A stretch of 64,000 bases of DNA from Paenibacillus sp. CC-CFT747 (GCA_030323305.1 CP106741.1:3905501-3969500); one strand, 5' to 3'; counted from the first letter of the stretch, positions 32,083 through 42,519 are shown. Notes: generated by a model not told the origin, from the sequence alone. Made by a program: numbers and translations.

Positions 32083-32582
32083 ATGAAGACTCATCCGGAA
32101 GACCAATTGACCGCGTATATCGACAAGGAGCTCGGGGAGGAAGAGCGCAGGGCGGTCGAGAATCATTTGAAGGATTGCCCGGACTGCCGCAGCTTGGTGG
32201 AAGAGCTTCTCGACATGCAGCAGCAGCTTGTCACTTCGTATTCGGGAGTGGGAGCGCCGCGGAATATAGAATGGCAGGTTATGCAGGCAATTCACGGCCA
32301 GGGGAAGCTTCGTCGATCGGCTGGAAAGGGCTTACGGTGTCCCTCGCGGGGCTTCTGGCGCTTTTGGCTTGGGTTATCGCGGGATCTCCTTGGATGACCA
32401 TTCTTCTGATTATGGCAAAAACGGCGGGGGTGCTTGCTTACGGCATCCTTGGCTCGCTCGCCGCCATACCCGCCCTGACGGCATCCATGGCGGTTCTGTG
32501 CCTTATTATCCTGCTTCTGTCCGTTTACTTCCTTCGGCGTTTGCTCCAGACGGCTGCCCTGCAAGGAGGAGGAACCTCATGA
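32083..32582 (+). CDS. Zinc-finger anti-sigma factor
   Basis: ~166 residues. ATG in frame with the sigma factor. N-terminal ZAS domain: AYIDKELGEEERRAVENHLKDCPDC (H-x3-C-x2-C). After the frame break at the G-run 32300-32303 the frame carries two to three hydrophobic segments (LLALLAWVIAG, ILGSLAAIPAL, VLCLIILLLSVYFL), giving the membrane anchor. Holds the sigma factor inactive at the membrane. Confidence 0.75.
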
Positions 32583-33390
32583 GAAAACGAATGCCTCTTG
32601 TTCTGCTGTTCTTTCTTATCGTACTGCTGGTTCCCCAGACGGCCTTGGCCAGAACCCTCCTGGAGCATCAAAGCATTACCGTACCGGAGAATGAGACGGT
32701 GGATGATGTGTTGGTGGTTGGCGGGGATGCCGGCATTCGGGGAACGGTAAAGGGCTCCGTTGTGGTCTTGAACGGCAGCGCCCGGCTTTCTTCTACCGCT
32801 CAGATCGAGGGGATGGTTCTGGTGATAGGCGGAAAGCTGGTTCAGGACCCGGGTGCCCGCGTAGCCGACGATGTCATCCAAGTGGCGTTCGACGATGCTA
32901 CGCGAAGCAGCCTTCTTGTGGGCGGGGGACTGGCCCTTGGAATATGGATCCTTCAGCTGGGGGGAGTTTGGTCTTGATGCTTGTTCCCATTCTCCTAACC
33001 TTGCTTGGAAAGCAGCGGCTGCAAGCATTCGTCGAAACCCATAAGAGAAGTTCTCCGGGGCGAATGCTCTCCACCGGTTTGCTTACCGGGCTAATTCTTG
33101 GAACAGCCTCCTTGCTTCTTCTGCTGACGGTAGTGGGAATTCCGTTTATTCTGGTTCTCGGCATTTATCCTCTGGTATCGTTTGCCTTGGGTTTTACCGT
33201 GCTCAGCCATTGGCTCGGGGAACAGATCCGGGCCGCTTCCTACCGGAGCAGCTGGATAAGGGCCGCTGCGGGGGCTTTGATTCTGACTTCTGCCTTAAAT
33301 CTGCCTCTGCTTGGCGGGGTTCTGCTGGTAGGGATCCTTCTATTTTCCCTGGGAATCACAACGGTTTGGATCCTGTCACACCGAAAATAA
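32579..33390 (+). CDS. Secreted bactofilin-like / membrane protein
   Basis: ~270 residues. ATGA overlap with the anti-sigma stop. Signal peptide (~1-24), a polymer-forming (bactofilin-like) beta-helix stretch (VDDVLVVGGDAGIRGTVKGS, GGKLVQDPGARV), then four hydrophobic segments. The frame break at the G-run 32958-32963 falls between the two halves. Likely effector or target of the sigma operon at the cell envelope. Confidence 0.6.
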
Positions 33391-33450
33391 CGGATAACCA
33401 AAAACCAATGGAGGATCGGACGGAGAAATCGGCCGGGTCCTTTTTTCTGC

Positions 33451-33479
33451 TTGACATAGGGTAGGGGGTATTGTATTAT
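33451..33479 (+). promoter_or_regulatory. copZA promoter with CsoR-like box
   Basis: TTGACA (33451-33456), 17-nt spacer, TATTAT (33474-33479). ATAGGGTAGGGGGTAT (33456-33471), the reverse of the TACCC-type CsoR box, fills the spacer, so bound repressor would block polymerase. Confidence 0.7.
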
Positions 33480-33548
33480 GAATTTGCAAAGAAAAATAAG
33501 CCATTTTAAGTTACAAAACCATTTTATTATTACCAGGAGGGAATTCTT

Positions 33549-33752
33549 ATGACAAAGGTAGTGTTGAACGTCAAGGGCATGAGCTGCGGGCATTGCGTAA
33601 ATTCGGTGGAAGGTGCCGTCAAGAACCTTGGAGCTGCAGCCAAGGTAGACCTGGCAGCAGGCTCGGTAGCCGTTGAATTTGATGAGAATGCCGTGACCTT
33701 GGACACCATTAAAGAAGCGATCGAAGATCAAGGCTACGACGTGGTATCGTAA
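33549..33752 (+). CDS. copZ: Copper chaperone CopZ
   Basis: 67 residues, intact. A single heavy-metal-associated domain with GMSCGHC near the N-terminus and the final IKEAIEDQGYDV helix/strand. It passes Cu(I) to CopA, whose gene begins 43 nt downstream. Confidence 0.95.
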   Translation: MTKVVLNVKGMSCGHCVNSVEGAVKNLGAAAKVDLAAGSVAVEFDENAVTLDTIKEAIEDQGYDVVS

Positions 33753-33795
33753 GGTATCGTAAGACAAGGATTTCTTGCAAAAGAAGGTGAGAGCA

Positions 33796-36223
33796 ATGAG
33801 CGAGGCTTCCGCAGCAACCGGCCGGCAGGCGGTTCTTCCCATCACGGGGATGACCTGCGCGGCCTGTGCTAACCGGATCGAGAAGGGATTGAACAAGCTT
33901 AACGGCGTCTCCTCCGCGAATGTGAATTTTGCGCTGGAGCAGGCATCGGTCCAATTCGACCCTTCCCAAGTGAGGCTGTCCCAGGTGGAGCAGAAGATCA
34001 AAGACTTGGGCTACGGCACCGTGAGGGAAGCGGCTGATTTTGACATTGTGGGCATGACCTGCGCCGCCTGCGCCACCCGAATTGAGAAAGGGCTCAACAA
34101 GCTGGAGGGAGTCGAGGCCAGCGTGAATTTGGCGCTGGAGACCGCTCACGTGGAGTATAACCCGTCGGTTGTAACGGCAGCCGATATGATCCGAAAAGTG
34201 GAGCAGCTGGGGTATAGGGCCATCCCCAAAACCGAAGCCAAGCCGGACGGGGATCGCCGCAAGAAAGAAATACGCCGTCAGCAGATCATGCTGATCCTAT
34301 CGGCTCTTCTATCTCTGCCCCTGCTGTGGGCGATGGTCGGGCACTTCTCTTTTACCTCCTGGATCTGGGTCCCGGAGCTGTTCATGAAGCCGTGGTTCCA
34401 ATTCGCTTTGGCCACACCGGTGCAATTTCTCATCGGGGCCCGGTTCTACATAGGGGCTTACAAGGCACTGCGTAACGGAAGTGCCAACATGGATGTGCTG
34501 GTCGCACTGGGGACATCGGCCGCGTATTTTTACAGCCTCTATGTCACTATCCGGGGAATCCCGGAGGCTCTGTATTATGAGACCGGAGCCGTCTTAATCA
34601 CTCTGATTCTGCTCGGCAAGCTGTTCGAAGCGTTAGCCAAAGGGCGGTCCTCCGAGGCCATTAAGTCCTTGATGGGCCTGCAAGCGAAGACGGCCACCGT
34701 TATTCGCGAGGGTCAGGAAAGGAATATTCCGGTGGAAGAGGTTGTGGTTGGCGATCTCTTCCTGGTGAAGCCGGGGAGAAGATCCCGGTCGATGGAGTGG
34801 TGATGGAAGGCGTGTCGGCGGTCGACGAATCGATGCTGACAGGCGAAAGCATTCCCGTCGAGAAACGAGCCGGTGAACCGGTGATCGGAGCCACCCTGAA
34901 CAAGAACGGCGTCCTTCAGGTCAAGGCGACCAAGGTCGGCAAAGAAACCGCGCTGTCGCAAATCATCAAAGTTGTGGAAGAAGCCCAAGGCTCCAAAGCT
35001 CCTATCCAGCGGGTGGCGGATGTGATCTCGGGGATCTTCGTACCGATCGTAGTGGGCATTGCAGTCATTACCTTTCTGATCTGGTATTTTGCCGTTGAAC
35101 CGGGTGAGGTGGCAGCGGCCCTGGAGAAAGCGATTGCCGTTCTCGTCATTGCCTGCCCGTGCGCCTTGGGTTTGGCTACCCCTACGTCCATCATGGCGGG
35201 ATCCGGACGCGCGGCGGAACTTGGCATTTTATTTAAGGGCGGGGAACACCTGGAGAATACCCACCGGGTCGACACCGTCGTACTGGACAAAACAGGGACG
35301 GTCACCAAAGGGAAGCCCGAGCTGACCGATGTTAGGGCAGAACCGGACTACAGCGAAGCCGAGCTGCTGGCTTGGGTCGCCGCGGCGGAGAAAAACTCCG
35401 AGCATCCGCTGGCGGAGGCTATCGTGGCGGGTGCTCGCAGCAAAGGAATAGAGCTGCCGCCCACCGATTCCTTCCAGGCGATTCCCGGTTACGGCATCAT
35501 GGCCGTTGTCGAAGGCAGAGGTATCTTGATCGGAACCAAGAAGCTCATGGCGCAATACAGCGTCAAGGCCGAGAAGGCGTTCGAGGCCATGGGCGAGCTG
35601 GAGGCCCAGGGGAAAACGGCAATGCTGATCGCCGTCGACGGCCGGTATGCGGGAATGGTAGCCGTAGCGGATACGATTAAAGAAACCTCCGCCGCTGCGG
35701 TGGAACGCATGAAAGCGCTAGGGCTCGAAGTGGTCATGATCACCGGCGACAACGAACGCACGGCCCGGGCTATTGCCGGCCAAGTCGGTATCGATCATGT
35801 GCTGGCGGAAGTGCTGCCGGACGGGAAAGCGAACGAGGTCAAGAAGCTGCAGGAGTCGGGGAAAACCGTCGCGATGGTTGGAGACGGGATCAACGACGCC
35901 CCGGCCTTAGCCACGGCCGATATCGGAATGGCCATCGGGACGGGGACGGATGTGGCGATGGAAGCCGCCGATGTTACGTTAATGCGGGGGACTTGACCAG
36001 CATTCCGGACGCCATCTCGATGAGCAAGAAGACGATGCGGAACATCAAACAGAATTTGTTCTGGGCTCTTGCTTATAATGTGATCGGCATTCCGGTAGCC
36101 GCACTGGGCTACCTGGAACCGTGGCTGGCGGGCGCCGCCATGGCCCTCAGCTCGGTTTCCGTTGTGCTGAATGCCTTGCGTCTGCAGAATGTGGATCGAA
36201 AGCCAGAGGAGAGAACCAAGCCG
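33796..36223 (+). CDS. copA: Copper-exporting P1B-type ATPase CopA
   Basis: ~809 residues to the next start. ATG at 33796 after GAAGGTGAGAG. Two N-terminal HMA domains (two GMTCAAC motifs), eight membrane segments with the CPC metal site ([12 protein letters not shown]), phosphatase TGES, phosphorylation [15 protein letters not shown] and [13 protein letters not shown]. Frame breaks at G-runs 34773-34776 and 35986-35990. No stop separates it from the following His-rich protein: the frame runs on in phase to 37099. Confidence 0.93.
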
Positions 36224-37099
36224 ATGAATGGAAAGCTGCAGTTTATTTTGGTGGTCTTATTGGCCGTGATGTCCTTCTTCGCCGGTTATGGCTTCGGTAG
36301 ACAAGACCGGCAATCGGCACCGGCTGCCGAACAAGGGACCGCCGGCAATCCGGAATCTTCCGCCCATGGACACGGCGGAGCGAATGCGCAAGAAAGCTCC
36401 AATGAGAAAGCCAGCCTGGTCACCATAGCGGAGTGGAAGACGGACCATGCGCTAGCCGGTGAAGACACTACCATTCGAATCCACATTAAAGATAAGGATG
36501 GGAACCCGGTCGACAAGTTCGACATCGAGCATGAGAAGCTTCTGCACCTGATTGTCGTCAGCAAGGACATGTCCTACTTTAATCACATCCATCCGGAGTA
36601 TAAGGGGAAAGGGGAATTTGTCATCACGAATTCCTTCCCGTCCGGCGGAGAGTACAAAGTAATTGCCGATTATGTCCCCACCGGGGGAACCAAAACGACC
36701 CAGATGGAATGGATCACCGTTGAAGGAACGGGCAAGGCACCGGTTGCTTTACAGCCTGACCCGTCTCATTCCAAGGTGGTGGACGGGGTGGAGGTCGAGC
36801 TTCTGAACAACCATCCCGAAGCGGGCAAGGAGTTCGCCTTGAATTTCAAGCTTACGGATGCCGCAACCAAGCAGCCCATCACCGATTTGGAGCCTTACTT
36901 GGGGGCTGTGGGTCATGTCGTGATCCTAAGCCAGGATACGGAGCAGTATCTGCACGTTCATCCCGTCGAGGAGAAGGCCAAAGGGCCGGATGCCCAATTC
37001 GTCACCAGCTTCCCGGATAAAGGCCTTTATAAAATCTGGGGTCAATTTCAGCGAAACGGCAAAGTCTTCACCGTTCCGTTCGTCGTCGAAGTGAAATAA
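36224..37099 (+). CDS. His-rich secreted/membrane-anchored copper-associated protein
   Basis: ~291 residues from ATG 36224, in phase with copA. One membrane anchor ([21 protein letters not shown]), a His/Ser linker (SSAHGHGG), then two similar beta domains: [24 protein letters not shown] and [19 protein letters not shown]. Paired His and Met residues suggest Cu binding outside the membrane. Similar proteins accompany copper genes in Bacilli. Whether it is really fused to CopA is unsettled. Confidence 0.65.
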   Translation: MNGKLQFILVVLLAVMSFFAGYGFGRQDRQSAPAAEQGTAGNPESSAHGHGGANAQESSNEKASLVTIAEWKTDHALAGEDTTIRIHIKDKDGNPVDKFDIEHEKLLHLIVVSKDMSYFNHIHPEYKGKGEFVITNSFPSGGEYKVIADYVPTGGTKTTQMEWITVEGTGKAPVALQPDPSHSKVVDGVEVELLNNHPEAGKEFALNFKLTDAATKQPITDLEPYLGAVGHVVILSQDTEQYLHVHPVEEKAKGPDAQFVTSFPDKGLYKIWGQFQRNGKVFTVPFVVEVK

Positions 37100-37111
37100 C
37101 AAAATGAAAAA

Positions 37112-37156
37112 GAGGTGTCCCTTACCATTGTCATGGCTTTTGGGACACCCTTTTTT
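37112..37156 (+). terminator. Terminator of the copper operon
   Basis: GGTGTCCC (37114-37121) and GGGACACC (37142-37149) followed by six T, with an A-rich 5' side that could also serve the converging gene at 37184. Confidence 0.85.
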
Positions 37157-37183
37157 GTGTTGGGGCGGAGGCAATAACTTTAC

Positions 37184-37669
37184 TTATAACCCACCAAGCT
37201 CGGGGACCGTTGGCTTACCAATCATTCCCTCTTCATACTCGTTAGCAAGCACGGTTACCGAATAATCGCCTTGCGGGGTACGAATCGTTACAGGGTCGCC
37301 GCATTTGGCGAGCAGAAGCCCTCTTCCCAAGGGGGACAGGCAGGAGATGCGATTCTCCTCCATGCCCAGCTCATCAGGCAGCACGATCTTATAGATCTCC
37401 GAAGTCGACTCTCCCTCAAACTGAAGCACCACCGTGGAGCCGATCAGAATCCTCGACTGCAGGAGATCCTCCTCGAAGCCGGCAACCAGCTTCTCGATCC
37501 GCTTCTCATATTCCAGCAGCAGCGACCTAAGCTCCTTCTTCTCTCCGTGAGTATAGGTGGCAAGGGGATCGATCAAGCTATGGCGGTTCTCATCAAAATA
37601 GACCAGCTGCCGGATCAGAGCTTCTTTAAAGGCCGGGGTCAGCAGACTATGGCTCATAGTAGATTTCAC
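37184..37669 (-). CDS. GreA/GreB-like transcription factor
   Basis: Up to 161 residues, intact. N-terminal helical coiled-coil (~20-75), then the GreA C-terminal FKBP-like fold: GSTVVLQFEGESTSEIYKIV, ISCLSPLGRGLL, GDPVTIRTPQGDYSVTVL. The acidic coiled-coil tip that acts in polymerase is not clear here, so it may be a GreA paralogue with another role. Start is GTG 37669 or ATG 37657; no strong ribosome site decides between them. Confidence 0.75.
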   Translation of the reverse strand: MKSTMSHSLLTPAFKEALIRQLVYFDENRHSLIDPLATYTHGEKKELRSLLLEYEKRIEKLVAGFEEDLLQSRILIGSTVVLQFEGESTSEIYKIVLPDELGMEENRISCLSPLGRGLLLAKCGDPVTIRTPQGDYSVTVLANEYEEGMIGKPTVPELGGL

Positions 37670-37833
37670 CCACTCTACCTGACAATCGGTTTGGCCGCAC
37701 TTCGATAAATCGGAAAACCATACCGCAATCCTCCTCTATGGAAAAATAGACCCTTACCAGGGTCTTGAGTGTAGCATAGCACAACGGCGGGAATTGTCTA
37801 CCACGAAAATGGAAAGATGGGGGTTGCTTTACT

Positions 37834-37862
37834 TTGACATTTCCAGGCCATCATGATATGGT
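37834..37862 (+). promoter_or_regulatory. Promoter of the small membrane peptide
   Basis: TTGACA (37834-37839), 17-nt spacer, TATGGT (37857-37862). Confidence 0.6.
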
Positions 37863-37871
37863 GGGGCCAAC

Positions 37872-37901
37872 AGGCATTCCGTCTTGAAAGACGGGGTGCC
37901 T
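37872..37901 (+). promoter_or_regulatory. 5'-leader hairpin
   Basis: AGGCA / TGCCT enclosing CCGTCT, loop TGAA, AGACGG. It starts about 10 nt after the -10 box, so near the 5' end of the transcript. It matches no riboswitch class I can name and may be a stabilising stem. Confidence 0.4.
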
Positions 37902-37955
37902 CGGTCTATTTATAGGGGGATTTTACATTAAAAGGGATCAAGGGAAGGAGGAAAA

Positions 37956-38090
37956 ATGGCTTTGAAGAAGAGGTACGATTCGGAAAAAACGTATGACTCC
38001 TTGTTTCGTTGGCTTTCTGTTCTGTCCACCGCTGTCATCGTCATAGGAGCTCTTCTGTACACCCTGTACTACGGGTTGGCCGCATTCTAA
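37956..38090 (+). CDS. Small single-pass membrane peptide (44 residues)
   Basis: ATG after GGAAGGAGG. Basic/polar N-terminus (MALKKRYDSEKTYDSLFRW) and one membrane segment (LSVLSTAVIVIGALLYTLYY), ending GLAAF. It has its own promoter and strong ribosome site. No known family recognised. Confidence 0.6.
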   Translation: MALKKRYDSEKTYDSLFRWLSVLSTAVIVIGALLYTLYYGLAAF

Positions 38091-38109
38091 AAAAACCAAT
38101 AAGGGAGAG

Positions 38110-38190
38110 ATGACTTTGAGAACCAATACGAATCCGTTCTATTCTTATCTTTGCTTCTCGGAGCCTTAGTGCTCCTTATATCCACCCCTG
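38110..38190 (+). CDS. Possible second small membrane peptide, frame broken
   Basis: ATG 38110 after GGGAGAG. If one T is restored in the TTT run just after the start, the frame reads FENQYESVLFLSLLLGALVL, a membrane helix. The 3' end would overlap the converging esterase gene, so the true end is unknown. Confidence 0.25.
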
Positions 38191-38826
38191 TCCCCGGACC
38201 ACAGAAAGCCATTGCTCCGCCATCAGATGGTGGCCGGCCGCCGTCGGATGAACGCCGTCCCAGACCCAGTACTCAGCCGGGGCCCTTCCGCAGGCTTCAT
38301 CGAACGTTTCTTGGAAAGGGACGAAGAGGGCGCCACACCGGTCCGCAAGCTCGCGAACGGTTTGCTGATAAGAAGCCATAAGGCTTCGCCATTCCTCCCA
38401 GCGGTCAGCGGTGGCATCCGTCTTAACGAGGAACGGCTCACAGAGTACAAGGGAGGTATGAGGAAGAACCTCTTTCGTTTCCTCGAGAAGCACCCGGTAG
38501 GCTCGTTCGAACCGGTCGGTTGCGCCGCCCGGCTCGCCTCTTAGGATCCGCGCGGCATCATTGACGCCGATTAGGATGCTGAGCAGGTCGGGTTTGAGGC
38601 TGATGGCGTCTTCGTTCCAGCGAGCATATAAATCGGAAACCCGGTTGCCGCTAATTCCCCTGTTCACGAACAAGGGGGTCTCTTCCGCCAGCTCGCAGCC
38701 AAGCCTGGAGGCCAGAAGAAAGACATAGCCGTGCCCGAGAATATGGTTAAGGTCCTGGCTGCGTCCGCGGTTGCCGTCCGTTATGGAATCGCCCTGGAAC
38801 AAGACGACCTGATTCTTCTTTATCAT
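38176..38826 (-). CDS. SGNH/GDSL-family esterase
   Basis: 216 residues, intact. ATG at 38826 chosen for GGGAGG 8 nt upstream; the open frame extends further without support. Catalytic blocks: FQGDSITDGNR (Ser), NRGISGNRVSDL (Gly), LIGVNDA (Asn), WDGVHPTAAGH (Asp/His). No signal peptide, so it is intracellular. Such enzymes often remove acetyl groups from sugars, which would suit the surrounding loci, but the substrate is not known. Confidence 0.88.
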   Translation of the reverse strand: MIKKNQVVLFQGDSITDGNRGRSQDLNHILGHGYVFLLASRLGCELAEETPLFVNRGISGNRVSDLYARWNEDAISLKPDLLSILIGVNDAARILRGEPGGATDRFERAYRVLLEETKEVLPHTSLVLCEPFLVKTDATADRWEEWRSLMASYQQTVRELADRCGALFVPFQETFDEACGRAPAEYWVWDGVHPTAAGHHLMAEQWLSVVRGQGWI

Positions 38827-38957
38827 TCTCTTTTTCCTCCCTTGTCTTATGAGATCCTTACTTTTTTCACCCTCAGTGTAGCACAATTTCCTGGAACTGG
38901 AATGGTTTCAAGGTCAGGGAGGAGCCGACTGGGGAAGGTCGTTCCCCCGATAATCAG

Positions 38958-38989
38958 GCCAGCCAGAGTCTTCTGGTTGGCGTTTTTTT
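38958..38989 (+). terminator. Orphan terminator, copy 1 of a repeated hairpin
   Basis: GCCAGCCAGA, loop GTCT, TCTGGTTGGC, then G and seven T. No + strand gene ends just upstream. It shares about 33 nearly identical bases with the terminator at 47645. The 38827-39242 gap also holds the promoter below; nothing else is recognised. Confidence 0.75.
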
Positions 38990-39026
38990 ATGGGAAAATG
39001 GAAGGGCGGGCAAAAAAGATCATTTG

Positions 39027-39055
39027 TTTGCAAACGGTTACTTTTAAAATATAGT
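39027..39055 (+). promoter_or_regulatory. Promoter with overlapping cre-like site
   Basis: -35 TTTGCA (39027-39032), 17-nt spacer, -10 TATAGT (39050-39055). TGCAAACGGTTACT (39029-39042), two departures from the cre consensus, overlaps the -35, so CcpA would repress the importer/catabolic operon. Confidence 0.5.
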
Positions 39056-39242
39056 AAAGATTCTACGAAATCGGTTAAATTCCACCTTTTTTATGCCCGA
39101 GCGTAGGGATGTGGCCTGCTTTCGTACAATTTTAACCTTACCGATTCCCGAAGAGGCATGGTACCTTTAAACCCGTAGCGCTACAGGCGCTGGTTTCCGA
39201 ATTGTCGAAGCCGAGTACACAAAAAGGGAGGATAACAACCAA

Positions 39243-40672
39243 ATGACCCATTCGAGCAGGAAGCAGCCTTTCAAAAGAACCTGGGGTCCCCTTCTGCTGG
39301 CCATGACCATGATGGTCTCCATCGTGGGATGCAGCGGCGGGACGAAGTCCGCGAGCAGTTCGCCATCCGCTTCTCCATCTACCTCGTCTTCCGCCAAGCC
39401 GGGGAACTCAACAAGGATGAAAAAGCGGAATTGACCTTGTGGGCAACCCCGAGCGGCACGCTGCCCGGGCAGCAGGCGGGGGACTGGATCAAGAGCGATT
39501 TGATCAAAGAATGGAACAAAGAATACCCGAACGTAAAGGTTAATGTGGAAATTGTTCCATTCGAGGGGATCAACGAGAAGGTAACGACGGCAATTGCTTC
39601 CAAAACCACGCCGGATATCCTGCTTGATTATCCGGGCCGGACGCTGGCTTACGGCCAAATGGGAGCCTTGGCCTCCCTGGATGACGTTATTCCTCCCGCC
39701 GACTTGGAGAAAATCAAGAAGAATCCCGACGTGATGAAGATGGTGTCGGTGAAAGGCAATATCGTCACCATGCCTTATTCCACCACTTTGGTTGCCTTGA
39801 TCCTGAACAAATCCCTATGGAAAGAGGCGGGAGCGGAGAATCTGCTGCCGAAGGATGAATTCCGGACCTGGACGCCGGAGGAATTCAAGGCTGCCCTCAA
39901 GGCGGTGGCCAACAAAGATAAAGGGGTTTACGGACTGACGGCGTTTGCCCTCAACGAGCAGGGAGACCAGCTGTATTACAACACGATGACGGCCTTCGGC
40001 GCCAAATTGTATAACGACGATTATACGAAATACACGGCGGCGGATTCACCGGAAGGCGAGCAGGCCTTGGCCTTTTTCCAGTCGCTGTTGGATGAAGGCC
40101 TGATTACTCCCCACCCCGAAACCATTTCGTCGGTAAACGCTCTCGATTACTACAAGCAGAAGAAGAACGGCATGGTGGTAGGGGCGGCCGCCCACGCGGA
40201 AATCGTAAAGAGCGGACTCAAGGATGGAAGCGTAGTGGGACCGCATGAATATATGTTTGTTAACTATCCGTCTCCCAAGAAAGGGCAGTCCGCGCTGAAG
40301 ATGGAGACCGGCTTCGGGGTCGTGTTCAAGAAGAACGATGCGCAGAAGGAAAAATGGGCGAAACGCTTCCTCTATTGGATGCAGGTCGAGAATCCGCTCT
40401 ACTCCAACGCTCTAAAGACCTTCAACCCATTCGGAAAGGCACCGGCCTGGACCGAGGGAGATCCGGAGCTGCAATTCCTGGCTAAGCTGTCCACCAAGGC
40501 CAAAGATTGGCCGATCGTCGATCCGGGCTTTGGGATTAAGGGTTATCCCGAGATGAGGGCAGCCATGTTCCCGGAAATGCAAAAAATGTTTATCAAGAAT
40601 GCGACTCCTAAGCAGACCATCGACAACATCTCGAAAAAGTTCAACGATGTCATTAAGAAATACAACAAGTAA
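39243..40672 (+). CDS. ABC importer solute-binding lipoprotein
   Basis: ~476 residues, ATG preceded by GGGAGG. Signal peptide with lipobox IVGC, Ser/Pro linker, then a family-1 (maltose-binding type) domain: YPNVKVNVEIVPFEG, KTTPDILLDYPGR, YSTTLVALILNKSLW. Frame break at the G-run 39401-39404, inside the linker. Supplies the permeases at 40733 and 41637. Confidence 0.88.
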
Positions 40673-40682
40673 GGGAACGCGG

Positions 40683-40708
40683 CGGGTTATGGGGCAGCCT
40701 ATGACCCG
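40683..40708 (+). promoter_or_regulatory. Intercistronic hairpin after the binding-protein gene
   Basis: CGGGTTAT (40683-40690) and ATGACCCG (40701-40708), no T-run. Same position relative to its genes as the hairpin at 13279. Confidence 0.5.
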
Positions 40709-40732
40709 TCCATTCCCGAAAGGAGAACAAGG

Positions 40733-41619
40733 ATGAGCTCCAAAAGTTAGGGCGCTTGCAGCTTCAAAGGGAACTAAACGGATGGCTTTTTGTGCTTCCC
40801 ATGCTTGTTTTCTTTATTGCTTTTGTCGTCTATCCGATCCTGTCTTCCATTAAATCCAGCTTGTACGGATTTGATTACACGGAGTACTACTGGGCGGGGC
40901 TGGACAATTACCGAACCATCCTCCAGGACGAACTGTTCCGAAAATCGGTTTCCAACACTCTGCTCTTCGTCGTCCTGCTGGTTCCGGCGGTCACGGTGCT
41001 TTCCCTCTTTTTGTCGGTTCTGATCAATACCCATTCGAACAAAATGCAGTCCTTTCTTAAAGCGACCTTCTATATTCCCGGCGTCACTTCCCTCGTCAGT
41101 TTGGCGATGGTTTGGGAGTATATCTATAACAATCAATTCGGACTTGCCAATTACGCGCTGAAAACCCTGGGCATGGCCCCCGTCAATTTTCTCGGGGCGG
41201 ACTGGGCTTATTTCTCCCTGACTCTTATTCTGCTTACCACCTCGATCGGCAGCTCCATCGTCATTTTCACGGCGGCCTTGAACGGCATTCCGGCGGAGCT
41301 GTACGAATCCGCTTCCCTGGACGGGGCCAAGCCGGTCCGGACCTTTGTATCGATTACGCTGCCCATGCTGAAGCCGACGCTGCTCTACGTGGTCGTGACC
41401 AGCACGATCGGGGCTTTTCAGATCTTCGCCATTATCCTTCTGATGACCGGCGGAGGGCCGGCGTATAAGACGACTACCATCCTGATGCTTATCTACCGGG
41501 AAGCCTTTATCAATATGAATTTTGGAATAGCGAATGCCATGGGAATCGTGCTGTGCGTCATCATTTGTTTGATCGCGTTCCTCCAATTCAAAGTGTTGAA
41601 ATCGGACGTGGAATACTAA
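40733..41619 (+). CDS. ABC permease (MalF/UgpA type)
   Basis: ~295 residues. The natural ATG 40733, after AAGGAGAACAAGG, meets a stop five codons on. Restoring one A in the run 40742-40745 gives MSSKKLGRLQLQRELNGW and joins the long frame. Six membrane segments; EAA loop YESASLDGAKPVRTF then ITLPMLKP. Ends VLKSDVEY. Confidence 0.85.
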
Positions 41620-41636
41620 GAAAGGAGACGAAACGT

Positions 41637-42466
41637 ATGTTGCTAAGGAAGATGCCTTTATATGCGGGAAATGCGATCCTGGGCGTATTCGTCCTTTTCT
41701 TTCTGTGGCCGTTCTATTGGATGCTTATCGGTTCCGTCAAGAACTTGAAGGTCGCCCTGCAGATCCCGCCGGAATGGTTTCCGCTGAAGCCTACCTGGGA
41801 AAATTACACCACCCTGTTCCAAAAGTTCCCCGTCGTTCATTGGCTTTACAACAGCTTGTTCATTTCCGTGGTCGCCACCCTTCTGGTCGTGGCGACGAGC
41901 TCGATGGCGGCTTATGCTTTTTCCAAAATATCCTTCAAAGGATCGAAGTGGTTGTTTGCCGCTATGGTGGCCTCCATGACGATTCCGCATACCGTGCTTC
42001 TGATTCCGCTGTTTCAAATGATGAACTCGCTGAATCTGATCAATACGCTCTGGGGGTGCTGCTTCCGCTAGTCGGCTGGCCGTTCGGGGTGTTTCTCCTC
42101 AAGCAGTTCATGCAGACGCTCCCCGGAGAACTGATTGAGGCAGCTAAGATCGACGGCTGCAGCGAATGGCAGACGTTCGTAAAGGTCATCCTTCCTTTGT
42201 CGAAGCCCGGTCTCGGCGTTCTGGCGATCTTCACGTTCGTCAACTCGTGGAACGATTTTGTCTGGCAGATGATCGTCTTGAAGGATATGCCCAACTTTAC
42301 GCTTCCTGTAGGGGTCAAGGTGGCCCAGAAGGTATCGGAGCTCGAGATCAATTACGGTGTGGCGATGGCCGGTGCGCTTCTGGCTACGCTTCCCGTGCTG
42401 GCCCTGTTTCTGTATTTCCAGAAGTATTTTACGAAAGGCATTACGATGGGGGCTTTGAAGGGGTAG
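41637..42466 (+). CDS. ABC permease (MalG/UgpE type)
   Basis: ~276 residues, ATG after GGAGACG. EAA loop IEAAKIDGCSEWQTF, C-terminus FTKGITMGALKG as usual for the family. Frame break at the G-run 42052-42056. With 39243 and 40733 it forms the second importer; again no ATPase gene. Confidence 0.87.
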
Positions 42467-42519
42467 CCTTCCCGCCTTCCTTGTTGTGATTATCCTCGGG
42501 CAGAAAGGATCTTGATGTG

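Noticed and set aside
33391-33450. Terminator before the copZ promoter
   Set aside because: Only a weak GGATCGG/CCGGGTCC-type pairing next to a T-run; not convincing enough to list.
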